From CAZXEU01 sp964639665 (lineage in GTDB: Bacteria > Bacteroidota > Rhodothermia > Rhodothermales > Bin80), in contig CAZXEU010000026.1 in assembly GCA_964639665.1 (NCBI GenBank), forward strand, positions 1 through 14,161: a stretch of 14,161 bases of DNA, written 5' to 3'. The notes below the pieces were generated by a model, which ran no database searches, had not been told where the DNA came from, and saw only the letters and a list, made by a program, of their open reading frames with translations. The translations under genes and the position numbers were made by a program. Shown here piece by piece: positions 13,746 through 14,161 of this stretch (position 1 is its first letter; every line of letters starts with the position of its first letter).

Positions 13746-13866
13746 GCTCATCTCTCCCCGCCAAAGGCAGGGCAGGACGTGGCACCTTCCCGTCACGGCG
13801 TTCGATACCGCTCGGGGGGTTGCCAGGGTTTCACAGGGCCTGGACCCTCCACCCTTCTGGATGAGC
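13746..13866 (-). promoter_or_regulatory. SAM-I riboswitch (S-box) aptamer controlling the metY operon
   Basis: On the minus strand the core elements follow in order: P1 5' strand GCTCATC (13866-13860), GGTGGAGGGTCCAGGCCC, TGTGAAACCCTGGCAACC, then GAAGGTGCCA after the P3 hairpin, P4 CCCTGCC-TTT-GGCGGGG (13772-13756), and GAGATGAGC closing P1 (13752-13746). These match the conserved S-box pattern (GGYGGAGGGA, GCCC, UGAA.CC.GGCAACC, AAGGUGC, AGAUGAG). A strong terminator follows. SAM binding should stabilise P1 and leave the terminator free, turning off metY-metX-asd and what lies behind them. Repression by SAM is the known behaviour of this class; the switching helix here is described in the findings. 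Confidence 0.96.
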
Positions 13867-13878
13867 CATTAGGTATGT

Positions 13879-13897
13879 AGCGCGCTTAAATCGCGCT
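13879..13897. terminator. Small hairpin in the gltD-riboswitch intergenic region
   Basis: AGCGCG at 13879-13884 pairs with CGCGCT at 13892-13897, with a seven-base loop. On the plus strand TTT follows directly; on the minus strand, where gltD reads towards it, there is no T run. It lies about 40 bases past the gltD stop and just before the riboswitch, so it may mark the gltD transcript end, but it is a weak candidate. Confidence 0.3.
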
Positions 13898-13938
13898 TTT
13901 CGGCATGGGTTCCCTCCGGAAACAGATTAATGCAAACT

Positions 13939-14161
13939 TTATACGGCAAGCGGCAAATCTCCGACGCCCTTCGTCGGAAGCGAAACGAATCCGGACAGGA
14001 AAGCGTCCGCGGCGCGCGCCGCTTCCCTCCCTTCGGAAATCGCCCAGACGATGAGCGACTGGCCCCTGCGGGCATCTCCCGCAGCAAATACTCCGGGGGC
14101 GCTGGTCTGGTAGTCGCCGGTTGTCAGAAGATTGCCCCTGGCGTCCAGTTCCAGGCCAAGC
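13939..14161 (-). CDS. gltD: Glutamate synthase small (beta) subunit, C-terminal part
   Basis: The last 73 residues are present; the gene runs off the right edge. The segment APGVFAAGDARRGQSLIVWA followed by ISEGREAARAADAFL is the hallmark C-terminal FAD/NAD(P)H-binding region of the GltD family, which passes electrons from NADPH to the large GltB subunit for making glutamate from glutamine and 2-oxoglutarate. Ending about 15 residues after GREAARAADAFL is normal for the family. The stop is TAA. Related flavoproteins (the PreT/NfnA-like group) share this C-terminus, so without the rest the exact subunit assignment has some doubt. It is on the same strand as the met operon, 338 bases upstream of metY. 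Confidence 0.88.
   Translation of the reverse strand, partial: LGLELDARGNLLTTGDYQTSAPGVFAAGDARRGQSLIVWAISEGREAARAADAFLSGFVSLPTKGVGDLPLAV

Noticed and set aside
13690..13800. A full tRNA-Ser gene overlapping the riboswitch
   Set aside because: Only the 3' end looks tRNA-like. The GGTGCCA further upstream belongs to the conserved SAM-I core, there is no anticodon arm, and the T stem does not pair properly.
13879..13897. This hairpin as a strong gltD terminator
   Set aside because: The run of T is on the wrong side for gltD, and the stem is only six base pairs. I kept it only as a low-confidence feature.

Overview
The window is ordinary-looking bacterial chromosome, GC-rich, with no insertion sequence, phage gene or CRISPR array visible. 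The gene mix is a metX/metY/asd methionine cluster under a SAM-I riboswitch, a secreted six-bladed beta-propeller protein, a secreted double-unit M16 peptidase, and mostly weak or absent Shine-Dalgarno sequences. It suggests the Bacteroidota/Rhodothermota/Balneolota side of the tree or perhaps Gemmatimonadota. This placement is an inference; there is no rRNA or marker gene to fix it.

Left part (1-5700): loosely packed. An unrecognised reading frame ends at 93. A small four-helix membrane protein (542-868, +) is followed by about 700 bases without a gene that contain several stem-loops. Then come a purine permease of the NCS2/AzgA family (1571-2869, -), another gene-free stretch of about 720 bases, a periplasmic beta-propeller protein (3594-4646, +), about 560 further gene-free bases, and a DinB-fold protein (5207-5677, -).

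Middle part (5678-9528): a divergent promoter region, then an exported M16 zinc peptidase of about 945 residues with an active N-terminal unit and an inactive C-terminal unit. It is followed on the same strand by a PD-(D/E)XK nuclease-like gene of about 201 codons, broken by one in-frame TGA at codon 113. A strong stem-loop at 9440-9464 separates it from the convergent operon.

Right part (9529-14161, all minus strand): reading right to left, the 3' end of gltD, a SAM-I riboswitch with an intrinsic terminator and a mutually exclusive antiterminator helix, then metY, metX, asd, a GNAT acetyltransferase overlapping asd by four bases, and a tRNA-Gly(GCC) only nine bases after the GNAT stop. Asd makes aspartate semialdehyde (precursor of homoserine), MetX acetylates homoserine, and MetY exchanges the acetate for sulfide or methanethiol to give homocysteine or methionine. 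SAM, the end product, would terminate transcription ahead of all of them.

I did not find a wholly new system. The points most worth a second look are the nonsense codon in the nuclease-like gene, the tRNA-Gly at the tail of a SAM-regulated operon, the riboswitch expression platform whose switching strand resembles the 3' end of a tRNA-Ser, and structured non-coding DNA around the permease.
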